From contig NZ_CAJZFD010000007.1 of the NCBI RefSeq assembly GCF_915069625.1, forward strand, positions 1 through 24,014: a stretch of DNA of 24,014 nucleotides, given 5' to 3'. Source of the DNA: an uncultured Veillonella sp. (GTDB lineage Bacteria > Bacillota > Negativicutes > Veillonellales > Veillonellaceae). The notes beneath the pieces were generated by a model. The model was given only the letters and a program-made list of their open reading frames with translations, searched no databases and was not told the origin of the DNA. Shown here in pieces: positions 1-7,908 of the stretch. Position 1 is the stretch's first letter, and every line of letters starts with the position of its first letter. Both the position numbers and the translations under genes were made by a program.

Positions 1-280
1 TTTTATCAGATACAAAACGTTGAGCAATACTATTCAAATTAGATTGGTCAGCTTGAGCATTTTGTTGGTCTAATTTGATGTTTTCCCCATCTTTATAGCC
101 TTTAGATGCAAGGCCATCAACAAAACCTTTATTCGCAGCATCAAGAGATGGATGTTCTACCAATTGAATAACACCAATTTTCTTTTGCTCATTAGTTGCT
201 GTATTAGAACCGCAACCTGCCACAATTGCCATAATAGAAATAGCACTAAGTGCTACTGCAATACCTTTTTTCCAGTTCAT
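1..280 (-). CDS. ABC transporter substrate-binding lipoprotein, partial (C-terminus outside window)
   Basis: Only the N-terminal 93 or so residues are visible; the gene runs off the left edge. It begins MNWKKGIAVALS and carries a lipoprotein signal peptide with a lipobox ending VAGC, so it should be anchored by lipid after export. After a short linker it reads KIGVIQLVEHPSLDAANKGF, the start of the first lobe of the ABC_sub_bind (TrpX-like, COG2984) family, which feeds ABC importers suggested to carry tryptophan/tyrosine or related solutes. It is a close paralogue of the next gene upstream: the visible part is mostly identical after the signal peptide. The ATG at 278-280 has AAGGAG a few bases upstream and lies 24 nt after the stop of that gene, so both are probably cotranscribed. 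The permease and ATPase are presumably to the left, outside the window. The substrate cannot be read from the sequence. Confidence 0.9.
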   Translation of the reverse strand, partial: MNWKKGIAVALSAISIMAIVAGCGSNTATNEQKKIGVIQLVEHPSLDAANKGFVDGLASKGYKDGENIKLDQQNAQADQSNLNSIAQRFVSDK

Positions 281-304
281 ATGTAACTCCTTACCAATTG
301 TTTA

Positions 305-1282
305 TTAAATCATAGTTGCTTTGTTCATCAATTCTTCTGGTAATGTGATGCCCAATTTTTGTAATTTATCTTTACTTACAACTAATTTAAATTCTTTTTG
401 CATTTCAATAGGCATATCTTCAACTTTAGCTTCACCAGTTAAAATTTTAGCTGCCATTAAACCTGTTTGGTATCCAAGTTTGTAGTAATCTACGGACAAG
501 GACATAACAGCACCACCTTTTACGTGGTTGTCTTCACCGCCAAATACAGGAATTTTTGCTGGGTCGGTAATCGCTACGAGATTACTCATAGCAGAAGCTA
601 CTACATTATCTGTTGGCACATAAATTGCATCTACATGTTGGGAAACAAGATTTTGTGCTGCTTGTTGAATATCGTTTACATTAGAAACTGTAACCTCTTC
701 AACCTTAACACCTTTTGTAGCTGCATAAGCTTTCATTTTTTCAACTTGAATTTGAGAATTTACTTCACTAGAGCTATAAATAGTACCGATAGTTTTTGCG
801 TTCGGCAATACTTGTAAAATTAAATCAACTTGTTGTTCTACTGGGTTCATATCAGATGTACCAGATACATTACCACCTGGTTTTTCATTAGATTTAACAA
901 GTTTTGCTGCTTCGTAATCAGTAATAGCAGTACCCAAGATTGGGATATCATGAGTTGCATTCGCCATAGATTGAGCTGCAGGTGTTGCAATCGCTAAGAT
1001 TAAGTTTTTACGGTCAGATACAAAACGCTGTGCAATACTGTTCAAATTAGATTGATCAGCTTGTGCATTTTGTTGGTCAAAGGTAATTTTATCTGCTAAG
1101 CCTTTTTCTTTTAAAGCATCAACAAAACCTTTGTTTGCTGCATCAAGTGCAGGATGTTCAACCAGTTGTACTACGCCAACCTTATATTCACCATTAGATG
1201 TTGTTCCATTTGATCCACAGCCTGTGAATGCCATCAATGCTGCCGCCGTGAGCGCTAGGGCAATACCTTTTTTTAAATTCAT
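305..1282 (-). CDS. ABC transporter substrate-binding lipoprotein (TrpX-like family)
   Basis: A complete 325-residue periplasmic binding protein. Residues 1-22 are a lipoprotein signal peptide (KK, hydrophobic run, FTGC with Cys22 as the lipidated residue). The mature part starts with VGVVQLVEHPALDAANKGF and continues through DQQNAQADQSNLNSIAQRF and ATPAAQSMANAT, features of the ABC_sub_bind/COG2984 family of two-lobed proteins serving ABC importers. Members of this family have been linked to tryptophan or tyrosine uptake, but the substrate here is not determinable by reading. The start ATG at 1280-1282 is preceded by GGAAGG, and a good promoter lies at 1322-1350, so this is the first gene of its unit. 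The next gene (280 to 1) is a tandem paralogue with long identical stretches, indicating a recent duplication or gene conversion. Confidence 0.93.
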   Translation of the reverse strand: MNLKKGIALALTAAALMAFTGCGSNGTTSNGEYKVGVVQLVEHPALDAANKGFVDALKEKGLADKITFDQQNAQADQSNLNSIAQRFVSDRKNLILAIATPAAQSMANATHDIPILGTAITDYEAAKLVKSNEKPGGNVSGTSDMNPVEQQVDLILQVLPNAKTIGTIYSSSEVNSQIQVEKMKAYAATKGVKVEEVTVSNVNDIQQAAQNLVSQHVDAIYVPTDNVVASAMSNLVAITDPAKIPVFGGEDNHVKGGAVMSLSVDYYKLGYQTGLMAAKILTGEAKVEDMPIEMQKEFKLVVSKDKLQKLGITLPEELMNKATMI

Positions 1283-1321
1283 GGGGATTTCCTTCCTATC
1301 TGCAATGACTATAATACATCT

Positions 1322-1350
1322 ATTATAAACAAATTTCTTTACTACATCAA
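1322..1350 (-). promoter_or_regulatory. Sigma-A type promoter of the substrate-binding protein genes
   Basis: Read on the minus strand: TTGATG (-35, at 1345-1350), a 17 bp spacer and a perfect TATAAT (-10, at 1322-1327). It lies about 40 bp upstream of the start codon at 1282. An inverted repeat CTACAT-CA-ATGTAG (1342-1355) overlaps the -35 box and could be an operator. Confidence 0.75.
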
Positions 1351-1413
1351 TGTAGCAGATTAAAGTATTTTACATTTGTCCATTTATAGAACACATTAAG
1401 ATATGAAATCCTC

Positions 1414-1791
1414 TTATTTTTTGAGAGATGCTAACATGTCTTCTGTTAAATCATTAGCTGCTAAAATGTAGTCTTTAAGAGTCCCCTTATCAAGTGCTAC
1501 CTTCATAACAGGTACTTCAAATGGATCGAGAATGACACACATTAAAATTTCACCCGTTACATAATAACCAACTACAGCTTCCCCTTCATCAGGATCTAAA
1601 GTTTCACGCTTTACCGTTACACAGTATGGTTTCATGACCTGTGCTGCAGCTTCTGCTACTTCTTCACGATTAGCAACATATTCTTCAGCCTTTGTTTCAG
1701 GAATATCAAAGATATCAACCTTTACAGTCTTAACCTCTGTTGCCTCTCCCTTCGCTGCCTCTATGGCTGCGCCTAATTCCGTTTGATTCAT
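1414..1791 (-). CDS. Hypothetical acidic protein, 125 aa
   Basis: I do not recognise this family. The protein is 125 residues, has no signal peptide and no membrane segment, and looks cytosolic. It is acidic, with an N-terminal half rich in Glu and Ala (TKAEEYVANREEVAEAAAQV) likely to be helical, followed by a more beta-like middle (KPYCVTVKRE, AVVGYYVTGEILMCVI) and a short helical end. The ATG at 1789-1791 is preceded by GTGAGG at a suitable distance. It follows the M18 aminopeptidase gene after 50 nt containing a strong hairpin, and is the last gene of the long minus-strand run before the separately promoted ABC genes. Coding is supported by the ribosome site, the fit between neighbours and normal composition; function is unknown. 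Confidence 0.8.
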   Translation of the reverse strand: MNQTELGAAIEAAKGEATEVKTVKVDIFDIPETKAEEYVANREEVAEAAAQVMKPYCVTVKRETLDPDEGEAVVGYYVTGEILMCVILDPFEVPVMKVALDKGTLKDYILAANDLTEDMLASLKK

Positions 1792-1812
1792 ATATACCTC
1801 ACATAGAATGGA

Positions 1813-1831
1813 CTTTCACCATTGGTGAAAG
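1813..1831 (-). other. Intercistronic hairpin between apeA and the 125-aa gene
   Basis: CTTTCACCA and TGGTGAAAG form a 9 bp perfect stem around a single base; in the minus-strand RNA it extends outward by one G-U and two G-C pairs. No run of U follows, so it is not a standard intrinsic terminator. It may stabilise the apeA 3' end, act as a processing site or partly attenuate the downstream gene. Confidence 0.6.
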
Positions 1832-1841
1832 CCCCATTAAT

Positions 1842-3233
1842 TTAGATTGATTCATCAGCTGCATTTAAAAATGCCACATAGCATTGTTTTGCTTCATAAA
1901 TATCCGCCTTAGATGTAATCTCCCAAGGAGCATGCATGCTAAGCACAGCCACGCCACAGTCAATAACATTCATACCATATAAGGCCATGATATACGCAAT
2001 GGTACCACCACCGCCAAGGTCGACTTTACCAAGTTCAGCTGTTTGGTATGTTACATTGTTAGATTCCATAACACGACGAATGAAGCCCATGTACTCAGCA
2101 TTGGCATCATTAGAGCCAGCTTTACCACGAGAGCCAGTAAATTTATTGAATACTACCCCCATACCAAGGTAAGAAGCATTTTTCTTTTCATACGCAGATG
2201 CATAAAGTGGATCATAGCCAGCGCTAACATCAGAAGATAACATACGAGATTTTTCTAATGTACGACGAACACTAACAGAATTTGGTTTACCCATGAGTGT
2301 TAGAATTTCAGCTACTGCATTTTCAAAGAAACGAGATTGCATACCTGTAGCACCAACAGAACCAATTTCCTCTTTATCTACAAGCAGACAACAAGTAGTG
2401 CGTTTAACATTGTCTACTTCAAGCATAGCTACTAAGGATGTGTATGCACATACACGATCATCTTGACCATAGGCCATAACCATAGAGCGGTCAAAGCCCA
2501 TATCGCGTGCCTTACCTGCTGGTACAATTTCAAGCTCTGCAGATAACAAGTCACGCTCAACAAAGCCATACTCTTTTTCAAGAAGATTATTAATAAATTT
2601 AGAAACTCCTTCTTTTTCCTCATCTTTTACTGGACGGCTGCCGATAAGTAAATCAAGAGCTTCCCCTTCAATTACCTTAGCTGCATTCTTTTGCATTTGT
2701 TCCTGCCCTAAATGAGGCAACAAGTCTGTAATACAGAATACAGGATCACTTTCTTTATCGCCAATATTAATATTGATACGAGTTCCATCTGTTTTTACCA
2801 CAACACCATGAATAGCAAGAGGCATAGCTACCCAGTGATATTTTTTAATGCCACCGTAATAGTGCGTATCCCAGAATAAAAGGTTGCTATCTTCGTATTG
2901 TGGATTTTGCTTTACATCGATGCGTGGAGAATCGATATGAGCACCTAAGATATTCATACCTAATTCAATATCATCAGTACCAATATTAAATAAAGCAATG
3001 GATTTATCCATATGTGTGTAATAAATCTTATCCCCTGCCTTAATTGGCGTATTATTTTTAATGATATCGTTCAGATTTACATAGCCCTTCGCCTCTGCAA
3101 ATTCTACGGCCTGCACTACGCATTCCCGTTCTGTTTTACCATTATCTAAAAATTGACGATATGTATCACTTAAGGCATATACCTTTTCCATAGTGGCATC
3201 GTCGTAATTATGCCATGCATATTTGCGTTCCAT
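1842..3233 (-). CDS. apeA: M18 family aminopeptidase (aminopeptidase 1 type)
   Basis: A 463-residue cytosolic metallo-aminopeptidase of family M18, which removes N-terminal residues from peptides using a two-metal site. Family landmarks are present: GAHIDSPRID (His99 and Asp101, metal and activation residues), KEEIGSVGATG (catalytic Glu pair), SSDVSAGYDP (metal Asp) and the C-terminal SMHAPWEI (metal His). Length fits the roughly 460-residue bacterial aminopeptidase 1 subgroup, which differs from the apeB-type enzyme at 15407-16753. The ATG at 3231-3233 has AAAGGA upstream. It lies 70 nt after the exonuclease gene in the same direction and probably belongs to the same transcript, with a role in peptide turnover rather than LPS synthesis. 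Confidence 0.93.
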   Translation of the reverse strand: MERKYAWHNYDDATMEKVYALSDTYRQFLDNGKTERECVVQAVEFAEAKGYVNLNDIIKNNTPIKAGDKIYYTHMDKSIALFNIGTDDIELGMNILGAHIDSPRIDVKQNPQYEDSNLLFWDTHYYGGIKKYHWVAMPLAIHGVVVKTDGTRININIGDKESDPVFCITDLLPHLGQEQMQKNAAKVIEGEALDLLIGSRPVKDEEKEGVSKFINNLLEKEYGFVERDLLSAELEIVPAGKARDMGFDRSMVMAYGQDDRVCAYTSLVAMLEVDNVKRTTCCLLVDKEEIGSVGATGMQSRFFENAVAEILTLMGKPNSVSVRRTLEKSRMLSSDVSAGYDPLYASAYEKKNASYLGMGVVFNKFTGSRGKAGSNDANAEYMGFIRRVMESNNVTYQTAELGKVDLGGGGTIAYIMALYGMNVIDCGVAVLSMHAPWEITSKADIYEAKQCYVAFLNAADESI

Positions 3234-3303
3234 AATCTATCCTTTCTAAATGCTCACAAGCTAATAATTAAGAAACTATAGATGTGAACAGGAATTAATA
3301 ACA

Positions 3304-4287
3304 TTATTTTTGGCGGTCCTTTTCAAGTTCCGCCCGGCGAAATTCCAAATACTTTCGCTCTTTCTCTCGATTAATTTCAGACTTCTGAGTATATAGAGAA
3401 CGAATTTCGTCCGTACAATGGGTTAATACCTTTGTAACGTAGAATTTAGTACTACCGGACTTAATCGTATATTTTCCAACTTTAAGTTGTACTGCAAAAT
3501 CGCCATGTTTCGGGCAAACCCCAATAGCGAGATGCTTGTCACCTTGTAATCGTTCTGGCCTAGTCATTTCTAAACGAGTCTGACAATAGGGGCAGAAGGA
3601 TAAACGTACACGTCTATCGTGAACGATACGCTTCTTCTCAGGGAAGTTTTCATACATAAAAAATGTTAAAATCGGTGGATATAAAAAAGGATTGCTACTT
3701 TCCTTGCGAATTTGGTCATAATGCAAAATTCCTTGTGGAATATCTAGCTTCTGACATATATGAGCCGTGAATACGGCATCATGCAAAGCGTTGTGAGCAG
3801 ACAAATGCTCCGTCGATATATTGAGGTCTTCCATAGCATGTGCCACAGAATACTGCTGATTTGTACCATATCGCTGATAGGCATAGATCATTTGTGCATC
3901 TACCCATTGATCATAGGATAAGGCTTTCATCTTATGGAGCATAAGATTTTCTCTTAAAATAAGAATATCATCAGAACCCCAAGACAGTAACATATATTCA
4001 TCACCACACCAGTTTTGAAAGTGCTGCATAGCCGTCTTAAAGGGCACCCCATGATTCAGTTCTCTAGAGGTTATTCCCGTCAGCTCTCGTACATGCTTAT
4101 GCATCCGTGGCAAGTATTGAGGTTTGATGAACATCGTAAAATGATCTACGATGTCCATCTTGTCATTCAGTTTTACCGCTCCAATTTGAATGATTTCACC
4201 AGTCAATGGCATTTTAGTACGCTTCATAAAGCTAATGTCATTGCTATACGGTTGATTCCACTCCAAATCAAATACTATATAATTCAT
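3304..4287 (-). CDS. DEDDh-type 3'-5' exonuclease with C-terminal zinc ribbon
   Basis: A 327-residue protein. The N-terminal two thirds is a DnaQ-like exonuclease domain: Exo I FDLEWN with Asp7 and Glu9, a middle motif around SWGSDDILIL, and Exo III HNALHDAVFTAH with the His and Asp expected of the DEDDh class. Such enzymes hydrolyse RNA or DNA from the 3' end; this subgroup resembles stand-alone exonucleases such as KapD or Eri1-like proteins. The C-terminal third adds CPYC and a later CPKHGDF, a probable Zn-binding element, then a charged tail rich in Arg, Glu and Lys that may bind nucleic acid. The start lies 6 nt after the waaF-like stop with no clear Shine-Dalgarno, suggesting translational coupling. 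Substrate unknown. Confidence 0.87.
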   Translation of the reverse strand: MNYIVFDLEWNQPYSNDISFMKRTKMPLTGEIIQIGAVKLNDKMDIVDHFTMFIKPQYLPRMHKHVRELTGITSRELNHGVPFKTAMQHFQNWCGDEYMLLSWGSDDILILRENLMLHKMKALSYDQWVDAQMIYAYQRYGTNQQYSVAHAMEDLNISTEHLSAHNALHDAVFTAHICQKLDIPQGILHYDQIRKESSNPFLYPPILTFFMYENFPEKKRIVHDRRVRLSFCPYCQTRLEMTRPERLQGDKHLAIGVCPKHGDFAVQLKVGKYTIKSGSTKFYVTKVLTHCTDEIRSLYTQKSEINREKERKYLEFRRAELEKDRQK

Positions 4288-4293
4288 AGGCTT

Positions 4294-5334
4294 TTATTTC
4301 GATTCTGAAAGCAACGTTTCCGCCGCTTTAATAACCTGTTCTTCAGAAATTACAGATAACCCTTTGTAATTTCCTTCTTTAATAATCTTCTTCATGCTTT
4401 TACCAATCTCATAGGAATTCATCGTTTCAAGAACGATAGCATGAGCTTGGTACGGACCATAAAAGAATGGGTTTGATGGTCCATAAAGCGCCACGATTGG
4501 CACCTTTTGACTGATGGCCACATGCATTGGACCAGAGTCATTTGTAATCAATAGATTACAGCGGCTCATAGCCGCCGCCAATGGTCCTAACTGGAATTTT
4601 CCAGTAGCCACAATCGGTTTCGTTTCCATTTGTTCTACTACAGGTTGCACCATTTCGAGATCCATAGGGCCCCCAAAGAATACCGTCTTATACCCTAAAC
4701 GACCGAAATGATCGGCTACATGGGCAAATCGTTCAGCAGGCCAGCGCTTCTCAGAAACAGCACTACCAATATTAAAACCGATGAGCGTATCACTATCTGT
4801 TAAACCATGACTAGCATAGAAATCTTGAGCCTCACGGCGCCATGCTTCACAAGTTTCAATATGTAAGCCAGAGTTAGAAATATCCGTTACACCTAATTGT
4901 TCTAGTACATTGATGTACATATCTGCAGCGTGCCGAGTTTTACGGTCTAGACGGGTATACTTTGTCATAAATGGTCTAAACAAAAAATGACTCATACCAG
5001 TTGTAATGGGCGCATGAATCTTCCAGGCTAAATAGGAAGTACGTTCATTAGGATGTAAATTGATAACGATATCAGGTTTACCCTTTGCATTAATCTCACG
5101 TGCAATCTCATTGAGCCCAGAAATACTATTATGACGCCCCTTTTTATCTACAACGATAAGTTCATCAATATTTGGATTATATTGCATCACTTGTTGCAGT
5201 TTTTCATCTATTACATATGTAATATGGCTATGTGGAGCAGCTTTACGTAACACCTCTAGGAATGGAGTCGTTAAAATAACATCACCTAAGTGCATAAGAA
5301 AGGTGACCACAATGCGCTTATAATCTAGTTCCAT
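4294..5334 (-). CDS. waaF: Glycosyltransferase family 9, ADP-heptose:LPS heptosyltransferase (WaaF-like)
   Basis: A 346-residue cytosolic or membrane-associated GT9 enzyme expected to transfer heptose from ADP-heptose to the growing LPS inner core. Seen are the N-terminal MHLGDVILTTPFLEVLR acceptor-side motif, NLHPNERTSYLAW, the donor-binding GFNIGSAVSEKRWPAERF, and the C-terminal ITNDSGPMHVA followed by VALYGPSNPFFYGP, all typical of the family. The gene overlaps the upstream waaC-like gene by one base (TAATG at 5334-5336), indicating tight coupling. It is paralogous to that neighbour. Assignment as the second heptosyltransferase (WaaF) rather than a third (WaaQ-like) rests on context and general resemblance and is less sure than the family. 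Confidence 0.88.
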   Translation of the reverse strand: MELDYKRIVVTFLMHLGDVILTTPFLEVLRKAAPHSHITYVIDEKLQQVMQYNPNIDELIVVDKKGRHNSISGLNEIAREINAKGKPDIVINLHPNERTSYLAWKIHAPITTGMSHFLFRPFMTKYTRLDRKTRHAADMYINVLEQLGVTDISNSGLHIETCEAWRREAQDFYASHGLTDSDTLIGFNIGSAVSEKRWPAERFAHVADHFGRLGYKTVFFGGPMDLEMVQPVVEQMETKPIVATGKFQLGPLAAAMSRCNLLITNDSGPMHVAISQKVPIVALYGPSNPFFYGPYQAHAIVLETMNSYEIGKSMKKIIKEGNYKGLSVISEEQVIKAAETLLSESK

Positions 5335-6353
5335 TATAGTTCCTTTCCAAGTACTTGTTCATACACAGACCATACTGCATCTACAGGGATTTGAGCCATA
5401 CAATCCGGATCATCTACCAGAGGTTGCTCAGGTGTAGCCTTTGATGTAGGTGAAATAATGAGATGTACATGACTACCACCATATGGACCCGTCCGCTTAG
5501 GAGACGTAGTACCAAACATGGCAATCAATGGTCGCTTCAGAGCATTAGCAATATGCAAGGGACCCGTATCAGCACTGATGAAAATTTCACAGTGTCGAAT
5601 CAACTCAATTAGCTCTGGCATGGATGTAGATCCCACTAGGTTGATGAGATTTTTATTTTTTACATAGTTTTCTATGAAAGCTCCTTTATCTGCATCATCT
5701 GGAGCACCAGCAATAACTACTTTTTTACCAGATTCACATAAGCGGATACATAGCTCGCCAAAGTTAAGAAGTGGCCACTCCTTAACAATCCAACGAGCCC
5801 CTGGTACAACTACTACATATTCATCTTCTACACCATGAGATTGTAACTTATGCTTAACGGACTTCTCCGCCTCAACATAAGCAGGCATAGGAAACTCTAC
5901 GCCTTCTACATCGCCCCCAAGGGCACGTACCGTATCGAGATAGCGTTCGATGACATGATCATATTTATGTTCACCAACGAGTGCTTTATTGACTAAATTA
6001 CTGCCTTCACGAAGTTCCCAATATCCATATTTTTCTGGAGCTCCAGATAATAAGGATACAATGGCACTTTTAGCTATACATTGAAGGTCCAAGGTCATAT
6101 CAAAATGACGACTATGTAAATCCTTACGCAATTGATATAAGTAAGCAGGCTTTTTGAGTTGTTTCTTGTCGATAATAATCACATCATCAACCCAAGGTGT
6201 ACCTGGTAAGAGGCTAGCGAATTGCTCATGAATGGCCCATGTAATACGAGCATTAGGCCAATTTTTACGCACAGTATACAAGGTAGGCAATGCATGAATT
6301 ACATCGCCTAATGAGCTCATCTTTATGATGAGAATATTCTTGTAGTCTTTCAT
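5334..6353 (-). CDS. waaC: Glycosyltransferase family 9, LPS heptosyltransferase I (WaaC-like)
   Basis: About 339 residues. The N-terminus ILIIKMSSLGDVIHALPTL closely follows the WaaC pattern (SSMGDVLHTLPAL in enterics). LDLQCIAKSAIVSLLSGA, the donor-site VVVPGARWIVKEWP and SADTGPLHIANALKRPLIAMFG complete the GT9 signature. The enzyme should add the first heptose to Kdo-lipid A using ADP-heptose. An earlier in-frame ATG exists at 6377, but the ATG at 6351-6353 has GGGAGG seven bases upstream and starts directly before the conserved strand, so I chose it. It follows gmhB after 95 nt and overlaps the waaF-like gene by 1 nt. Acceptor specificity is inferred. Confidence 0.88.
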   Translation of the reverse strand: MKDYKNILIIKMSSLGDVIHALPTLYTVRKNWPNARITWAIHEQFASLLPGTPWVDDVIIIDKKQLKKPAYLYQLRKDLHSRHFDMTLDLQCIAKSAIVSLLSGAPEKYGYWELREGSNLVNKALVGEHKYDHVIERYLDTVRALGGDVEGVEFPMPAYVEAEKSVKHKLQSHGVEDEYVVVVPGARWIVKEWPLLNFGELCIRLCESGKKVVIAGAPDDADKGAFIENYVKNKNLINLVGSTSMPELIELIRHCEIFISADTGPLHIANALKRPLIAMFGTTSPKRTGPYGGSHVHLIISPTSKATPEQPLVDDPDCMAQIPVDAVWSVYEQVLGKEL

Positions 6354-6448
6354 ATAGCCTCCCAAATACAACAGCAAAACAACCTTATAATAGCTTTACA
6401 TTAGATTTAAAAATAAAGCGAATACAAACGCAATACCAGATTAGTAGA

Positions 6449-6943
6449 TTAAATGATAGTTTTCATAAAATCTAAAAGATTAGTACCTGTAAATAGATAT
6501 CCTTTTACACCAGCCGCTTCAGCTGCATCAACATCACGTTGACTATCGCCAATAAGGAAACTCTCTGTCGTATCCACATCATAATCCTTAATGGCTTGCT
6601 TGATCATACCAGGCTTAGGCTTCCTACATTCACAATCGACAGCATAAAGAAGCACAGATCCTTCTTTATGGTGAGGGCAATAATAAAAATGTAAAATTGG
6701 TGCCCCACTACGATCTAGTTCATGAGCCATGTGATCATGTAAAATCTGAACATCAGATTCCTTATAATAACCTCTAGCTACACCACTTTGATTTGTTACT
6801 ACAATGAGATCATAGCCCTTGCTATACGCATAAGCTAGTGCTTCTTTAGCTCCATCCACCCATTCTAAATCGCTAATTTTATATAAATAGCTAACATCTT
6901 TATTGATAACACCATCGCGATCTAAAAATAATACCTTGCGCAT
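6449..6943 (-). CDS. gmhB: D-glycero-beta-D-manno-heptose 1,7-bisphosphate 7-phosphatase
   Basis: A 164-residue HAD-superfamily phosphatase removing the 7-phosphate from heptose 1,7-bisphosphate, the step between the two HldE activities. Motif I is FLDRDGVIN with Asp8 (nucleophile) and Asp10; motif II VVTNQSG; motif III lies around CRKPKPGM; motif IV IGDSQRDVDAA. The structural zinc site of GmhB is present as Cys89, His91, Cys104 and Cys106. These zinc ligands and the neighbours separate it from histidinol-phosphatase relatives. The start overlaps the hldD stop as TAATG, showing coupled translation within the heptose operon. Confidence 0.94.
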   Translation of the reverse strand: MRKVLFLDRDGVINKDVSYLYKISDLEWVDGAKEALAYAYSKGYDLIVVTNQSGVARGYYKESDVQILHDHMAHELDRSGAPILHFYYCPHHKEGSVLLYAVDCECRKPKPGMIKQAIKDYDVDTTESFLIGDSQRDVDAAEAAGVKGYLFTGTNLLDFMKTII

Positions 6944-7908
6944 TAACGTAAATACCCTTCGTTATTATCGAGTAATTCACAATATTCTTTAACAGCATCT
7001 TCCATTTTATGGAACCCTTTATCATAACCAGCAGCCAACAATTTAGTAGTATCAGCCTCTGTAAAGCTTTGGTATTTGCCTTTTAATACCTCTGGGAATG
7101 GAATGTATTCAATTTTGCCTTTACCGTTGTAGTCGATAACAGCTTGCATAAATTGGTTAAAGCTATGAGCATTACCTGTACCACAGTTGAAAGTACCAGA
7201 AATTTCTGGATGCTCCCAGAAGTAGAAGTTTACATTAACTACGTCTTTAACATAGATAAAGTCACGTGTTTGACCACCATCTTCGTAGCCATCTGTGCCT
7301 TCAAATAGATTGATAATACCAGTTTCTTTATTTTTGTAGAACATTTGGCGAACTAAGGAAGCCATTTTATCTTTATGAGCTTCATTAGGCCCATATACAT
7401 TGAAGTAGCGTAAGCCTACAACTTGCGCTGTATACTCACCTTCATATTTACGCACATAACGGTCGAATAACAATTTAGAGTACGCATATGGATTGAGGGC
7501 TTCTTCAGCTTCTGGTTTTTCTACGAAACCATTAGTACCATTGCCATAAGTAGATGCAGAGGATGCATAGATGAATGGAATACGACGGTCTTGGCAATAA
7601 TGGAATAGATTTTTAGAACCTTCATAGTTGTTCTTCATCATGTATTTGCCGTTATATTCCATTGTGTCTGCACAAGCGCCTTCGTGGAATACGACTTCAA
7701 TAGGACCTACATCAAATGTACCATCAGCAATAGCACAATCAAAATCTTCACAATCGATATAATCCAAGAATTCTAGATTTTGAATATTTCGGATTTTACG
7801 ACCATCTGTAAGGTCATCAACAATAAGAATATCTGTACGACCGCGGTCATTTAACGCTTTCACAATATTACTGCCAATAAAACCAGCACCGCCTGTTACG
7901 ATAATCAT
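6943..7908 (-). CDS. hldD: ADP-L-glycero-D-manno-heptose 6-epimerase
   Basis: A 321-residue extended short-chain dehydrogenase that epimerises C6 of ADP-D-glycero-D-manno-heptose, the last step of nucleotide-heptose synthesis. The NADP-binding GGAGFIG lies at residues 6-12, the catalytic Tyr141 and Lys145 in YAYSK, and Ser/Thr residues in YASSASTYG. VFHEGACADTMEYNG, GLRYFNVYGPNEAHKDKMAS and GYEDGGQTRDFIYVKDV are characteristic of HldD (RfaD) rather than UDP-glucose epimerases. Its start shares four bases with the hldE stop (ATGA, 7905-7908) and its stop overlaps gmhB by one base. Confidence 0.95.
   Translation of the reverse strand: MIIVTGGAGFIGSNIVKALNDRGRTDILIVDDLTDGRKIRNIQNLEFLDYIDCEDFDCAIADGTFDVGPIEVVFHEGACADTMEYNGKYMMKNNYEGSKNLFHYCQDRRIPFIYASSASTYGNGTNGFVEKPEAEEALNPYAYSKLLFDRYVRKYEGEYTAQVVGLRYFNVYGPNEAHKDKMASLVRQMFYKNKETGIINLFEGTDGYEDGGQTRDFIYVKDVVNVNFYFWEHPEISGTFNCGTGNAHSFNQFMQAVIDYNGKGKIEYIPFPEVLKGKYQSFTEADTTKLLAAGYDKGFHKMEDAVKEYCELLDNNEGYLR

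Noticed and set aside
6354..6377. Earlier ATG for the waaC-like gene at 6377
   Set aside because: The extension covers the GGGAGG ribosome site of the better start at 6353 and adds no conserved sequence.
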